Positions 1 to 9,499 are shown, counted from the first letter of the stretch. The stretch: DNA of 64,000 bases from Flavobacteriaceae bacterium (GCA_002707025.1 PALG01000015.1:1-64000), one strand, 5' to 3'. Translations and numbers: made by a program. Notes: generated from the sequence alone by a model not told the origin.

Positions 1-211
1 TGAGATTCTTCGCTTCGCTCTGAATGACAACCCACCCCGTCAGTCCTTCGGCCTGCCACCCCTCCCTGTCTAGGGCGGGGAGCACTTGCTACGGAACCAT
101 TTTATATCTTGTGTCTTGTCTCTTGTGTCTTGTCTCCTGTTTCCAAAAAAAAAACACCCTTCGACAGGCTCAGGGTGACAATGAGATTCCTCACTTCGTT
201 CGGAATGACAA
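1..211. repeat. Degenerate intergenic repeat pair plus 14-nt tandem duplication
   Basis: Two related copies of a TGAGATTC-TTCG-type element lie at 1-30 and about 176-211: both read TGAGATTC, then C/T-rich codon-like text, then GAATGACAA. The second copy is preceded by CTTCGACAGGCTCAGGGTGACA. Between them the 14-mer TTGTGTCTTGTCTC occurs twice in tandem (109-122 and 123-136). No credible gene is present. This looks like debris of a family of dispersed intergenic repeats, probably present many times in the genome. Confidence 0.6.
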
Positions 212-239
212 TACCATAAAAATAATAATAAAGAATAGT

Positions 240-1292
240 TTAGGGATTAGTCTCCTTTTGTGCTTCTAGGCCATTATCGATCATTTCCTCTACTTCGATT
301 TCCTCGTCTGGTTCGAGATGGGGTGTGACTTCTTTTTTTTTTGAGCGGGTGTGGTAGATTTCGTAATACATCCCAAAATGGTCGCTCCCAAAATAGGGGG
401 TGCGCTTCATGGTGCCTACGGTGAGATCATCGGTATGGAAAAGGTGGTCCAAAGGGAAACGCATTAAGCCATATTTGGCGTGGTAGGTTGGAAAGAAGCC
501 CCTTCCTACCCGAGGGTCGATCATGCCCGTCATTTTTTTGAAGAGTCTAGTGGTGCGGCTCCACACCACATCGTTCATGTCGCCACAGACCACGGTAGGT
601 AGGTCCCGCTCCTTAATGATCTTGCCCGTGAGCATGAGCTCGGCATCCCGTTCCTTACTGGTTTCATTTTCGGTAGGGCTCGGTGGGGCGGGGTGCAAGC
701 AGATAAGCTGTACCTTTTCGCCTTCCAATTCAATTTCGCAAAAAATAGAAGGTACGTCTTTTTCAATCTGAAATTTTTGGGAGACGTTATGAAGTTTCTT
801 TTTGGAATACAGGTGCATTCCGTAGTAATTCTCCAAGGGGATTTTCATCGAATAGGGATAGTCGGGCTCCAATCGATCTAAAGAGCGTTCCCAATCTTTA
901 TCGGTTTCCATAGCCAAGACCAAATCGGGATTAAAATTGGCTATGATGTCTAAAAATGCATCAAAATCTTTGTTATCCTGAAGAATGTTAGCTCCTAGGA
1001 TGGAAAAACTTTCAAGAGACTTTCGCCACTTTTTCCGTGGATAGAGGGAGGAATACCGGGTTACTTTTTCCAGTTGGTAGACGATGGCGGTAATCAAGCA
1101 GAAAAACAACACCCATTCAAATACATTGAACTCCCAGTGAAAATAAAACAGCAGGACGACCAAAATCACTTCAATGAGTATGGATTGTAATCGTACAAAA
1201 TCGGGCATACGAAATACCCAATGGGCGGTGCCAATGGCAGGAAAAAAAGGCGTGAGGATAAATATTATACAGAGTGCGTACAATAGAATCAT
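240..1292 (-). CDS. Membrane-anchored endonuclease/exonuclease/phosphatase (EEP) family protein
   Basis: 350 aa. The first ~85 residues hold about three hydrophobic segments, then a basic stretch (YPRKKWRK) leads into an EEP catalytic domain. Motifs in order: GANILQDNKDF (Asn), METD (metal-binding Glu), CLHPAPPSP, VVCGDMNDVVW (the GDxN signature, residues ~238-245), and FPLDHLF and SDHFGMYYEI (the terminal DH pair). All catalytic positions seem intact. The family covers phosphodiesterases, sphingomyelinase-like enzymes and nucleases, so the substrate cannot be told. The charged C-terminus (DEEIEVEEMIDN) is probably a disordered tail. ATG start; transcribed away from the flavoprotein gene. Confidence 0.85.
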   Translation of the reverse strand: MILLYALCIIFILTPFFPAIGTAHWVFRMPDFVRLQSILIEVILVVLLFYFHWEFNVFEWVLFFCLITAIVYQLEKVTRYSSLYPRKKWRKSLESFSILGANILQDNKDFDAFLDIIANFNPDLVLAMETDKDWERSLDRLEPDYPYSMKIPLENYYGMHLYSKKKLHNVSQKFQIEKDVPSIFCEIELEGEKVQLICLHPAPPSPTENETSKERDAELMLTGKIIKERDLPTVVCGDMNDVVWSRTTRLFKKMTGMIDPRVGRGFFPTYHAKYGLMRFPLDHLFHTDDLTVGTMKRTPYFGSDHFGMYYEIYHTRSKKKEVTPHLEPDEEIEVEEMIDNGLEAQKETNP

Positions 1293-1387
1293 AGCTCTAA
1301 GGTACTACATGAAAACCATATATTTCAATAATTTTCGGAAGTCTTAACATTTGAAATGCAAATCTTATCATTCCTTTAAATATTCCC

Positions 1388-1395
1388 TAATTTTG
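1388..1395 (+). promoter_or_regulatory. Bacteroidota -7 element, possibly leaderless transcript
   Basis: TAATTTTG matches the TAnnTTTG -7 consensus exactly and ends 4 nt before the GTG start at 1400. The transcript would therefore begin at or next to the start codon. No good -33 TTG is visible at the usual distance. Confidence 0.45.
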
Positions 1396-1399
1396 CGGC

Positions 1400-2647
1400 G
1401 TGAAACAAGCGTACGACATTTTGGTATTGGGCGGCGGAGCTGCGGGTTTCTTTACGGCCCTTAATGTGGTTGAAAAAAATCCAGGGCTTACGGTGGCGAT
1501 CCTGGAACGGGGTAAGGAAGTGTTGACCAAGGTAAAGGTTTCTGGAGGCGGGCGTTGCAACGTGACCCATGCCGAATTCCTTCCGAAGGAACTCTCCCAG
1601 AACTACCCCCGGGGCGAAAAGGAATTGTTGGGGCCGTTTCATACTTTTATGACGGGCGATACGATGGGCTGGTTTGAAACCCGTGGGGTACCCTTGAAGG
1701 TGGAAGACGACGGACGGGTATTCCCGGTGAGTGATAGCTCACAAAGTATTATCGACTGTTTTTTGAAGGAAGCCCAACGGCTGCACATAGATGTGCTTAC
1801 ACAAACCTCGGTAAAGCAAGTAACGCGATTGGATTCGGGTTTTGAAGTAAGCACCAATAATGGAAAGTTTACTTCGGAAGCTCTAGTGGTTGCCACGGGA
1901 AGCAATCCTAAAGTATGGAAACTTTTGGAAGGTTTGGGCCATACCATTGTACCACCGGTTCCCTCTTTATTTACATTTAACATAGAAGATACCCGTATTA
2001 CCGATTTGCCCGGGGTGGCTACGGAAGCTACCGTGATGGTATTGAATGAAGCGGGGAAACCCATACTGACTTCGGAAGGGCCATTGCTTATTACCCATTG
2101 GGGGATGAGTGGACCTGCCATTTTGAAGTTATCGGCTTGGGGCGCCCGATTGCTGGAACCCCTGAAGTATCAATTTACCATTGCGGTGAACTGGTTGCAA
2201 GGAATGTCCCTAGAAGCGGTTTTGGAAGCGTTGCTGGAGCTGAAGACCGTACACCCCAATAAGACGTTATACAAATACCCACAGTTGGGCTTGCCCAAAC
2301 GCTTGTGGCAAAATCTGCTTGTCGCGGCAGGAATCCCTACCACCGAAACCTGGGCGCAGGTAAGCAAGAAATCCTTACAGGCCTTTAGCGAACAACTTAC
2401 CCAGTCCACTTTTGAAGTACTGGGAAAAAGCACTTTTAAAGAGGAGTTTGTGACCGCTGGAGGGGTGGATTTAAAGGAAATTCATTTTAAAACATTTGAA
2501 AGCAAGGTGTGCCCGCAGTTATATCTGGCCGGGGAAGTGCTGGATGTAGATGCCATTACCGGTGGATTCAATTTTCAGAATGCGTGGACGGGTGGCTATA
2601 TGATCGCGGAAGCCCTTGCAAATAAACAAAATAATAAAAACCAATAG
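1400..2647 (+). CDS. NAD(P)/FAD-dependent oxidoreductase, HI0933/YhiN/BaiN family
   Basis: 415 aa, starting with GTG; no in-frame ATG lies before the FAD-binding motif. Residues ~6-20 (ILVLGGGAAG) form the N-terminal dinucleotide fold. KVKVSGGGRCNVTH near residue 50 is the diagnostic motif of the HI0933 family, and VATGSNPKVW is the second nucleotide contact. LAGEVLDVDAITGGFNFQNAW near the C-terminus is the family's closing FAD motif. Length fits the family (about 400). The family is cytosolic and mostly of unknown substrate; BaiN, a bile-acid reductase of clostridia, is one member, but that activity should not be assumed here. The decarboxylase gene starts 1 nt after the stop codon. Confidence 0.9.
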   Translation: MKQAYDILVLGGGAAGFFTALNVVEKNPGLTVAILERGKEVLTKVKVSGGGRCNVTHAEFLPKELSQNYPRGEKELLGPFHTFMTGDTMGWFETRGVPLKVEDDGRVFPVSDSSQSIIDCFLKEAQRLHIDVLTQTSVKQVTRLDSGFEVSTNNGKFTSEALVVATGSNPKVWKLLEGLGHTIVPPVPSLFTFNIEDTRITDLPGVATEATVMVLNEAGKPILTSEGPLLITHWGMSGPAILKLSAWGARLLEPLKYQFTIAVNWLQGMSLEAVLEALLELKTVHPNKTLYKYPQLGLPKRLWQNLLVAAGIPTTETWAQVSKKSLQAFSEQLTQSTFEVLGKSTFKEEFVTAGGVDLKEIHFKTFESKVCPQLYLAGEVLDVDAITGGFNFQNAWTGGYMIAEALANKQNNKNQ

Positions 2648-2648
2648 A

Positions 2649-4085
2649 ATGATTCATAAAAAAGGCACGTTAGAACTCACTCCAGAAGCCATGCAGGAAT
2701 ATGGGTATCAAGTGATGGAGGCGATTGTGCAGCACTATACCCATCTCAATGAAAAGAAACCCGTGGCACTAAGTTCGCGGGAGGAAATGGACGAACTGTT
2801 TTTGGAGGAAGCTCCCGAGCAGGCGGCTTCACCTAAGGAAGTATTACAGCTAGTATTGGACCAAGTGATGGCCAAGAGTACCAATGTGGCCCACCCCAAG
2901 TCGTATTCCTTTGTTCCGGGGCCTAGTAATTTTGTAGGGGCGATGGGCGATGCCTTGGCTTCGGGCTTTAATATCTTTTCTGGCGGGTGGGCTGCTTCGC
3001 CTGCGGCTGCGGAACTGGAGATTGTCACCTTAAATTGGTTGCTGAAAATCTTTGGGTTCCCCGTAAAGAAAGGCGGTGGAATATTTACCAGCGGGGGCTC
3101 CATGGCAAATCTTACGGCCGTGGTGACCGCACGGCGTGTGAAATGTGGTGATGATTTCTCCAAGGCCGTGATTTACCTGTCGGATCAGGCGCACTCGTCG
3201 AACATCAAGGCCATCCGTATTTTGGGTTTCCGAAAGGAGCAAATACGGATCATCCCCACCGACCAAGAATTTAAGTTTGGCGTAAACAAGCTGAAGAATG
3301 CCATTGCGAAGGACCGTTTGGAGGGGTATCAGCCGTTTTGTTTGATAGCCACTGCGGGAACCACGAATACGGGAACCGTGGATCCGTTGACCGAATTGGC
3401 AAAAATCTGTAAGCACGAAGATATCTGGTTTCATATTGACGGGGCGTATGGTGGCGCGGCCATTTTAGGAAAGGACGGCAAGCAATTGCTGAAGGGCATC
3501 CAAAAAGCCGATTCGTTAACGGTAGATCCCCATAAGTGGTTTTACCAACCCTATGAGATTGGGTGTTTGTTGGTGCGTAACCATAAATGGTTGAAAAGTA
3601 CCTTTACCGAAAAGCCCGAATATTTAAGGGATGTGGAAGGGAATACTTCGGAAATCAATTTTTACGACCATGGGGTAGAGTTGACCCGTCGTTTTAGGGC
3701 ATTGAAGTTTTACATGTCGATCAAGACCTTTGGTTTGAAGGAATTCCGTAGGGCGATCGACTATAACATGCAGTTGGCCGAAAAGGTAGAAAAAAAGCTG
3801 CGGAAGAGTGCCCATTGGGAAGTGATTTCCCCAGCGACCCTAGCGGTGATCAATTTTCGGTACAACCCCATAGACAAAGGCTTTTCAGAAAAGAAATTGG
3901 ATGCGTTAAATCAGTTGATCAGTAAAAAAGTAGTCGAATCGCGAGAAGCCTTATTGGTGACGACAATATTGAACAAACAAGTGGTATTGCGAATGTGTTT
4001 GATCAATCCCAGGACGACCTTGCAGGATGTGGAAGAGACCTTGGCCTTGTGTGAGCGATTTGCTGCGGAAAGTATGGAGAAATGA
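2649..4085 (+). CDS. Group II PLP-dependent amino-acid decarboxylase
   Basis: 478 aa from the ATG at 2649; a longer reading frame from 2616 would run into the flavoprotein gene, so the internal ATG, directly after that gene's stop, is preferred. Motifs: FTSGGSMANLTA (PLP phosphate contact), HIDGAYGGAA (the Asp that binds the PLP ring nitrogen) and TVDPHKWF (Schiff-base Lys). This is the pyridoxal-dependent decarboxylase family that includes aromatic-amino-acid, glutamate, diaminobutyrate and tyrosine decarboxylases. The sequence does not allow the substrate to be named. It overlaps the next gene by 4 nt (ATGA), suggesting translational coupling. Confidence 0.9.
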   Translation: MIHKKGTLELTPEAMQEYGYQVMEAIVQHYTHLNEKKPVALSSREEMDELFLEEAPEQAASPKEVLQLVLDQVMAKSTNVAHPKSYSFVPGPSNFVGAMGDALASGFNIFSGGWAASPAAAELEIVTLNWLLKIFGFPVKKGGGIFTSGGSMANLTAVVTARRVKCGDDFSKAVIYLSDQAHSSNIKAIRILGFRKEQIRIIPTDQEFKFGVNKLKNAIAKDRLEGYQPFCLIATAGTTNTGTVDPLTELAKICKHEDIWFHIDGAYGGAAILGKDGKQLLKGIQKADSLTVDPHKWFYQPYEIGCLLVRNHKWLKSTFTEKPEYLRDVEGNTSEINFYDHGVELTRRFRALKFYMSIKTFGLKEFRRAIDYNMQLAEKVEKKLRKSAHWEVISPATLAVINFRYNPIDKGFSEKKLDALNQLISKKVVESREALLVTTILNKQVVLRMCLINPRTTLQDVEETLALCERFAAESMEK

Positions 4086-4615
4086 CACCCTATGTAGCTT
4101 TATTGCGCGGAATCAATGTAGGGGGGCAAAAAAAATTCCCCAAAGCCGAGCAGGTAGCGCTGTTGGAATCCCTGGCGGTGGCGAATCCGCAGGTGTATTT
4201 GCATACCGGAAATTGGGTATTTGCTTCTGAAAAGGAAGCTTCTGTTTTGGAGAAGGAAATTTCAGCAACCCTTAAAAAGCAATATGGCTGGGAGCTCCCC
4301 GTCGTGGTGAAATCGGCTACGGAATTACAAGCTATTTTTGAAGGCTGTCCCTTTCCGAAGCAAGAAAAAGAACAAAGTTATTTTGCATTATTACAGGCGG
4401 TGCCTTCCGAAGCCCACAAAGAAAAAGTGAAGGCATACGATTTCCCGGGGGAGACTGCCCATGTGACCGATGCCTGTGTGTATTTTTTTAGTGCCACGGG
4501 CTATGGCAAGGCTAAAATGAACAACAATTGGTTTGAAACGAAGCTGAAGGTAGCGGCTACCACACGGAATTATAAAACCATGAATCGTCTCTTTAGGATG
4601 TTATTTGATTCATAA
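4082..4615 (+). CDS. DUF1697 domain-containing protein
   Basis: 177 aa, typical length for the family. The N-terminus YVALLRGINVGGQKKFPKAE is the hallmark of DUF1697, and the C-terminus (NNWFETKLKVAATTRNYKT) is the second conserved block. The biochemical role of the family is not established. Start codon overlaps the decarboxylase stop (ATGA), so it is the last gene of a three-gene unit that ends at the bidirectional terminator just downstream. Confidence 0.9.
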   Translation: MTPYVALLRGINVGGQKKFPKAEQVALLESLAVANPQVYLHTGNWVFASEKEASVLEKEISATLKKQYGWELPVVVKSATELQAIFEGCPFPKQEKEQSYFALLQAVPSEAHKEKVKAYDFPGETAHVTDACVYFFSATGYGKAKMNNNWFETKLKVAATTRNYKTMNRLFRMLFDS

Positions 4616-4646
4616 AAAACCCGATGGAGAATTCGCATCGGGTTTT
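4616..4646. terminator. Bidirectional intrinsic terminator
   Basis: Perfect 11-bp stem AAAACCCGATG (4616-4626) / CATCGGGTTTT (4636-4646) with a 9-nt loop. A-run on the left and T-run on the right let it work for the + strand DUF1697 unit and for the minus-strand transcript arriving from 4668. Confidence 0.8.
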
Positions 4647-4667
4647 AAGGGTTCTTAACTTAACAAA

Positions 4668-4808
4668 TTAGAACATGCTTTCTTGGAGTTTAAAGGTTTC
4701 CTTGAGTCCTAAAAACCTCCTGCTCACAAACTTTTTCCATTGATCCCTATTTGAAACGGTTTCCATTTTTTTGGGAGGGGCTACGATGTCTATGAGCTCT
4801 AGTGGCAT
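4668..4808 (-). CDS. Small hypothetical protein downstream of the T9SS adhesin
   Basis: 46 codons from ATG (4808) to TAA (4668). The product begins MPLELIDIVAPPKKMETVSN, continues with a basic middle (WKKFVSRRFLG) and ends KLQESMF. It starts 11 nt after the adhesin stop codon and ends shortly before the terminator at 4616-4646, so it would be the last cistron of that transcript. Composition looks protein-like (mixed charged and hydrophobic, no low complexity), but the frame is short and I do not recognise a family. A chance frame is possible. Confidence 0.4.
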   Translation of the reverse strand: MPLELIDIVAPPKKMETVSNRDQWKKFVSRRFLGLKETFKLQESMF

Positions 4809-4819
4809 GCAATTACTGA

Positions 4820-7800
4820 TTAACGAATCATGATTTTCTTTACCTGTTTTGTAGTATCGGTTTCAATTAGTAAGGTATAGAGACCAGACGGTAAGTCTGG
4901 GAGGGTTATTTCCCTAACATTGCCAGTGTCCCGTGTTTGTGACTCTAAAACCTTCCTGCCTAAAGGATCCAATAAATGTAACTGTGCTTCCCCGGTAATC
5001 CCAGTTAAGAATATATTTTTTTGAGTAGGGTTGGGGAATACTTTAATTTCTGAAAAAGAAGCAGAGGAAGTGCCTAAAACGCTTTCCGGTTCAAATAGTA
5101 ATTGGAAGCGATCGGGGAAGTTTCCGGGGCCACTTTCAAATCCGTAGGCTTCATCGGTAAGCAGGGTCAATTCATTTAAATACCTATCGAAAAGATAGAT
5201 GGTGGTGTTCGACAACAGATCACTATCGATGTTGGATAGGGATATTTTATAGGAAGTGACCTCGTTCAATAAAGAGGAAAATCCTATGGGAATCATGATA
5301 CTTTCTTCAAATAGTTCCCGAGATTGAATGCCCAGTTCCACTTGTTCCCCTTCGATACCGGAATAGATGGAAAGTACGGTTGCCAAGCGGTTACTATCAT
5401 AGCCCGCATCGATTCCTTCCGTAGTAATTTCTGAAAAGCCAATTAAACAATTACTTTGAAGGGGGTAGGCTGTACTCTGTATTTTAAGCCATATACGGTC
5501 CTTATTAAGCGGATTTCTTAGGGTGGTATTGCCCGAGGTGAGTCGCATGCTATTATTAAAAACAGCCGTTCCAGCCCCAGTAGCCTTAATTCCGAATCCT
5601 TGCCCGGTAGCGATGACCCCATTAGGTTGTGTATCGATTCCGGAAGGGTCTGCTGCGGCAGCTGTACCTCCCATGAGGTTATACATGGAAATATCTTCCA
5701 TGCTAAAGTTCATGCTTCCAGCTCCAGGAAGGGAAGGGCTGGGAGGGGTAAGGTGTTCCCAGAAATATACTTCGTTGAACAACGTATTGGCGGTTAAAAA
5801 TGCATCGGCGTCCAGAGCAGAAGCATACGGGTTTGCCAATACATTGGGACTCGCATTACGATTGTCTGCGGGAGTTGGGCCGGGAGTGTTGTAGAGAATT
5901 GAAAAATGGACCATCCCATTATTTAGAGTCCCCAGTTGGTGTGTCATCGTGAAAATTCCTCCAGGCTGTCCATATCCAGCCTGTGGCCTTACAATATACC
6001 CTTCTCCTGGATTGATGGAACCACTATATGGATTCCAATTGTCGTAATTATCATCGGCAAAGTTTTCAGCCATCGGGAATTGTATGGCTACATCGGGATT
6101 GGGCACAAAGTTAAGGGTGTTGTGATTTAACACTAGGAAAGCACTTGCAAAAACATCGTTTCTAGTTTCGGCGGTCATGGGACTTCCCATTACCATAAAA
6201 TCCCGCGAGGCCAAGTCTGGCGTAATGACTTCCACTTGAATGGTTCCTGTTTTTATGACCTGGGCAAAATCGTATTCCTGTACCACACTTCCTTGATGGG
6301 CTATAAATAAGTTTCCGTTTACAGTGATGTTGTTGGCAGAAAAAAGGTAATCGTTGGCTGCTATGGTTAGGTTACCGGAGGCATCCACTTCGCAGGTACA
6401 GGTGTTGATGGATCCTTCTGAGGCAGTATCATACAAACCTGTAATAATCGCATTGCTTCCCGCATTGGGTGCTCCGTTATCCCAAACCCCTCCCGTATAG
6501 GTGGTGTCTGTTCCCAAAACGGTCACTGTAGCAGAAGCATTGGCGCTGTTACCCGCTTCATCGGTAACGGTAAGGGTAACGGTATTATCCCCTATATCTG
6601 CACAACTAAAGGAGGTAACATCCAACATGTATGCTAAGTTGGCTGGGGTAGAGACATTATCTGTGGTTCCATTATCAATTTGTGCAGGGGTGATAGACAC
6701 ATTCCCCGTAGGATCTAGATAAACAGTGATGTCCTGTGTTACTACGGTTGGCGGAGCGATATCTGTTTTTTGGATAATGGTGAGCACTAATTGATTGGGG
6801 TTGGTGGAACAATCGGTGCTGAATTCATATTCAATTCCGTTGTGTACGGGGGTGTTGGGTGCCAATAAATTACAAGTGGTAATGGTACCGGTGGTGGTGG
6901 CTACGGTAAAGGTATCATTGATAAACCCTTCAAACCCCATGGAAATATTTACGTTACCTTCCAGGATGGCATTTCCGGTAATAGCCAGTACATCGTATTC
7001 GGTACTCGGGGTATAGCCGTTAAGTTCTACATCCAATACAGAGGAAGCAGTAGATTCAAAATCCCCAATGATCGAAAGTGTTCCGGGAGACGCACCAGGG
7101 GCAAAGGTTCCGTTGTTGACAAAATCTGCTGGTGCAGGAAGGTCTATGGTTCCTATTCCTTTGATGATTCCTGATGCAGTGTTATTTAGGGTATTTGGAC
7201 CACTAAATAGAAGGGTTCCAGAGGCTACCTCAATCGTTCCGGTATTGGTGGTCTCTACATACAAATTTGAGGCATTGGTTCCTGCAGTTTTGATTAATAC
7301 TCCTGCATTATTGAAAATATGGGAAGTTCCTCCCGAAAAGCTAAAGTCCCCAAAGTTATCTTGAAAATCGATGGTCCCCGTAGCTTGGTTGTTCAGCACC
7401 CCTTGGGTGATGAATAAATCGCCGTTGCTCGCAATATTGATGATGCCTTCATTATTAAAAGTAGTATCTCCAATAATGGATTTTGTTACAGAGCTAGTTA
7501 AATTCATGACCCCAAGATTGGTTAAATTACCCCCGCCCGTTAAAATACTAGCGGTCCAGTTTACCCCCACTGTTCCCGAAAAATCGAAGGTAGCAGAAGT
7601 ACCCGGTGCTACGGTTACTTGATTGCCCCAAGTAATGGGTCCGTCGAGGGTTCCCGTTAAGGTTCCTTCGCAGGTTATCGGGCCGTTCCAAAAGAAGTTG
7701 GCCCCTGGAAGCACATTGTAGACTCCATCTGTTAGATTCTTATTAAGTGCTTGCAATCTAAGTTCGCTGGTTTCTACGTTGATCGTTCCCGTATTGTTGA

Positions 7801-9499
7801 GCACTACATCAATTATGGCATACCCTGTTGGTGTGGCATTTCGAAGGGTTCCCATATTGTTAAAGTCGTGTAGACTTCCACCCGAATAGCTGATGTTCCC
7901 GAAAGCTGCTTCCAAGGAAACGGTTCCGCCCATTAGGTTGTTTAGGATACCATCAGTAATAAACAAATCGCCAGCATCTGTAATTTGTAAGGTCCCGGTA
8001 TTATTGATTGTGGTGTTATCCAATATTGATTTGCTAGCGGTACTTGTGAGATTCAAGTTGCTTAGATTGACCAAGGTTCCACCTCCTCGAAGGTTGCTGG
8101 AGCTCCATAAAACCTGGGAAGCCCCCGAAAAATTGAAGGTAGCTGTCGTAGCAGGAGCAATAAACACTTCACCACGCCAGTCAATAGGGCCTTCCAAGAG
8201 TCCGGTAAGAGTACCAGAACAGTTAATGGGCCCTGCCCATTCCAATTCTGCTGCAGCTGCCACATTGTAAACCCCTCCTGTTAAATTTTTAGCAAGACCC
8301 AATAAACGTAAAGTACCACTTTCCACACTAATGGTTCCTGTATTGTTTACCACTGCATAAATATTGGCTATTCCTGTGGTGGTACTTCTTCTGATGAGTC
8401 CTGCGTTATTAAGAATTTGGGAAGATCCTCCAGAATAACTAATTTCACTAGCGTTAGCTTGAATATCTATAACCCCGCTAGATTGGTTGTTTACAATACC
8501 ATCGTTAATATTAAAATCCCCTCCATTTTGCAGGGTCATGGTCCCTTCATTATTTAGGGTTGTGGTTCCTATAACGCTCTTTGTTCCGGCGGTAGTTAAA
8601 TTTAAAACACTTTGGTTGATAAGGGTTCCGCCTCCTGTAAGATTACTGCTGGTCCATTGCACTCCAGTACTTCCGGAAAAATTAAATATGGCGGTGGTTG
8701 CTGGGGCTACGGTAAGAATGTTGTTCCATTCCAAAGCCCCATCTAACGTTCCTGTAAGCATTCCCGAGCAGGTTGTGGGTCCGTTTATTTGAAGTTTTGC
8801 ACCAGCGGCAACATGGTAGGTTCCCCCTATGAAATTCTTATTCAAACTTTGAAGGCGAAATTCACCACTTTGTACGTTAAGGGTTCCCGTATTGTTTAAC
8901 TCTGCGTAGAATACAAAAATACTTGAGCTTTGAATAAGCCCGGCATTATTCAGGATATGAGAACCTGCACCGGAGTAGCTAATATCGCTAAAAAGGCCTT
9001 GTACGTCTATGATCCCTGAGGTTTGGTTATTCACCACTCCGTCATTAATATATAGGTCCCCTCCAGATTGAAGGATTAGGGTGCCTTCATTATTAAGTGT
9101 GGTAAATCCTATAATGGATTTTGTTCCGGCTCCAATAAGGGTTAAGGTCCCTTGGTTGGTGAGTGTTCCCCCGCCAGTTAAATTATTGCTGTTCCAATTA
9201 ATAGTAGAATTGGAGCCAAAACTAGAAGCTCCTGCGATGGAAAGCTGATTGCTCCAATTAAAAACGGAAGTCCCTTGCACCTGTAATGAATTGATGGTAG
9301 CGCCCACGTTGAGATTCACGGTAAATCCGGTAGGTATGACCGCATCATGGGCCGCTGTAGGCACTATCCCAAGACTCCAGTTGCCCGAGGTATTCCAATT
9401 GTTGTTTACAGCTCCTGTCCAAGTATTGGTTTGTGCTTTTGCAAAGCTTATTAGAGCAAAGAAAAAAAAGCAATTTAGAAGTAATTTTTTTGTGATCAT
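4820..9499 (-). CDS. Large T9SS-secreted repeat adhesin-like protein
   Basis: 1559 aa. A Sec signal peptide (LLLNCFFFFALISFAKAQ) precedes a WxGxxxxxW-type start (TWTGAVNNNWNTSGNWSLG). About four repeats of ~181 residues follow (NLTGGGTL at ~105, ~285, ~468; a diverged copy at ~651), each made of beta-strand-like NNxG(T/I) rungs, as in beta-helix adhesins. A HYR-like domain lies near residues 910-1000 (APPTVVTQDITVYLD; VTDEAGNSA). The C-terminal ~80 residues (VFPNPTQKNIFLTG ... GLYTLLIETD) are a type A T9SS sorting domain. The product should be exported and attached to the surface or released. Upstream lies a copy of the shared ECF-type promoter (9519-9545), which links it to the sigma operon. 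Ligand unknown. Confidence 0.85.
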   Translation of the reverse strand: MITKKLLLNCFFFFALISFAKAQTNTWTGAVNNNWNTSGNWSLGIVPTAAHDAVIPTGFTVNLNVGATINSLQVQGTSVFNWSNQLSIAGASSFGSNSTINWNSNNLTGGGTLTNQGTLTLIGAGTKSIIGFTTLNNEGTLILQSGGDLYINDGVVNNQTSGIIDVQGLFSDISYSGAGSHILNNAGLIQSSSIFVFYAELNNTGTLNVQSGEFRLQSLNKNFIGGTYHVAAGAKLQINGPTTCSGMLTGTLDGALEWNNILTVAPATTAIFNFSGSTGVQWTSSNLTGGGTLINQSVLNLTTAGTKSVIGTTTLNNEGTMTLQNGGDFNINDGIVNNQSSGVIDIQANASEISYSGGSSQILNNAGLIRRSTTTGIANIYAVVNNTGTISVESGTLRLLGLAKNLTGGVYNVAAAAELEWAGPINCSGTLTGLLEGPIDWRGEVFIAPATTATFNFSGASQVLWSSSNLRGGGTLVNLSNLNLTSTASKSILDNTTINNTGTLQITDAGDLFITDGILNNLMGGTVSLEAAFGNISYSGGSLHDFNNMGTLRNATPTGYAIIDVVLNNTGTINVETSELRLQALNKNLTDGVYNVLPGANFFWNGPITCEGTLTGTLDGPITWGNQVTVAPGTSATFDFSGTVGVNWTASILTGGGNLTNLGVMNLTSSVTKSIIGDTTFNNEGIINIASNGDLFITQGVLNNQATGTIDFQDNFGDFSFSGGTSHIFNNAGVLIKTAGTNASNLYVETTNTGTIEVASGTLLFSGPNTLNNTASGIIKGIGTIDLPAPADFVNNGTFAPGASPGTLSIIGDFESTASSVLDVELNGYTPSTEYDVLAITGNAILEGNVNISMGFEGFINDTFTVATTTGTITTCNLLAPNTPVHNGIEYEFSTDCSTNPNQLVLTIIQKTDIAPPTVVTQDITVYLDPTGNVSITPAQIDNGTTDNVSTPANLAYMLDVTSFSCADIGDNTVTLTVTDEAGNSANASATVTVLGTDTTYTGGVWDNGAPNAGSNAIITGLYDTASEGSINTCTCEVDASGNLTIAANDYLFSANNITVNGNLFIAHQGSVVQEYDFAQVIKTGTIQVEVITPDLASRDFMVMGSPMTAETRNDVFASAFLVLNHNTLNFVPNPDVAIQFPMAENFADDNYDNWNPYSGSINPGEGYIVRPQAGYGQPGGIFTMTHQLGTLNNGMVHFSILYNTPGPTPADNRNASPNVLANPYASALDADAFLTANTLFNEVYFWEHLTPPSPSLPGAGSMNFSMEDISMYNLMGGTAAAADPSGIDTQPNGVIATGQGFGIKATGAGTAVFNNSMRLTSGNTTLRNPLNKDRIWLKIQSTAYPLQSNCLIGFSEITTEGIDAGYDSNRLATVLSIYSGIEGEQVELGIQSRELFEESIMIPIGFSSLLNEVTSYKISLSNIDSDLLSNTTIYLFDRYLNELTLLTDEAYGFESGPGNFPDRFQLLFEPESVLGTSSASFSEIKVFPNPTQKNIFLTGITGEAQLHLLDPLGRKVLESQTRDTGNVREITLPDLPSGLYTLLIETDTTKQVKKIMIR

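Noticed and set aside
24-269. + strand 81-codon frame at the left edge
   Set aside because: Runs through the repeat remnants and into the end of the EEP gene; low-complexity composition.
7893-8270. + strand frames inside the adhesin (also 8487-8792, 7371-7622, 5523-5894)
   Set aside because: Antisense shadows of the repeat-rich reading frame; they recur with each repeat and have no start signals.
7100-9200. Adhesin repeats as a CRISPR-like or satellite array
   Set aside because: Units are ~545 nt, diverged at DNA level and in one open frame; this is protein repetition.
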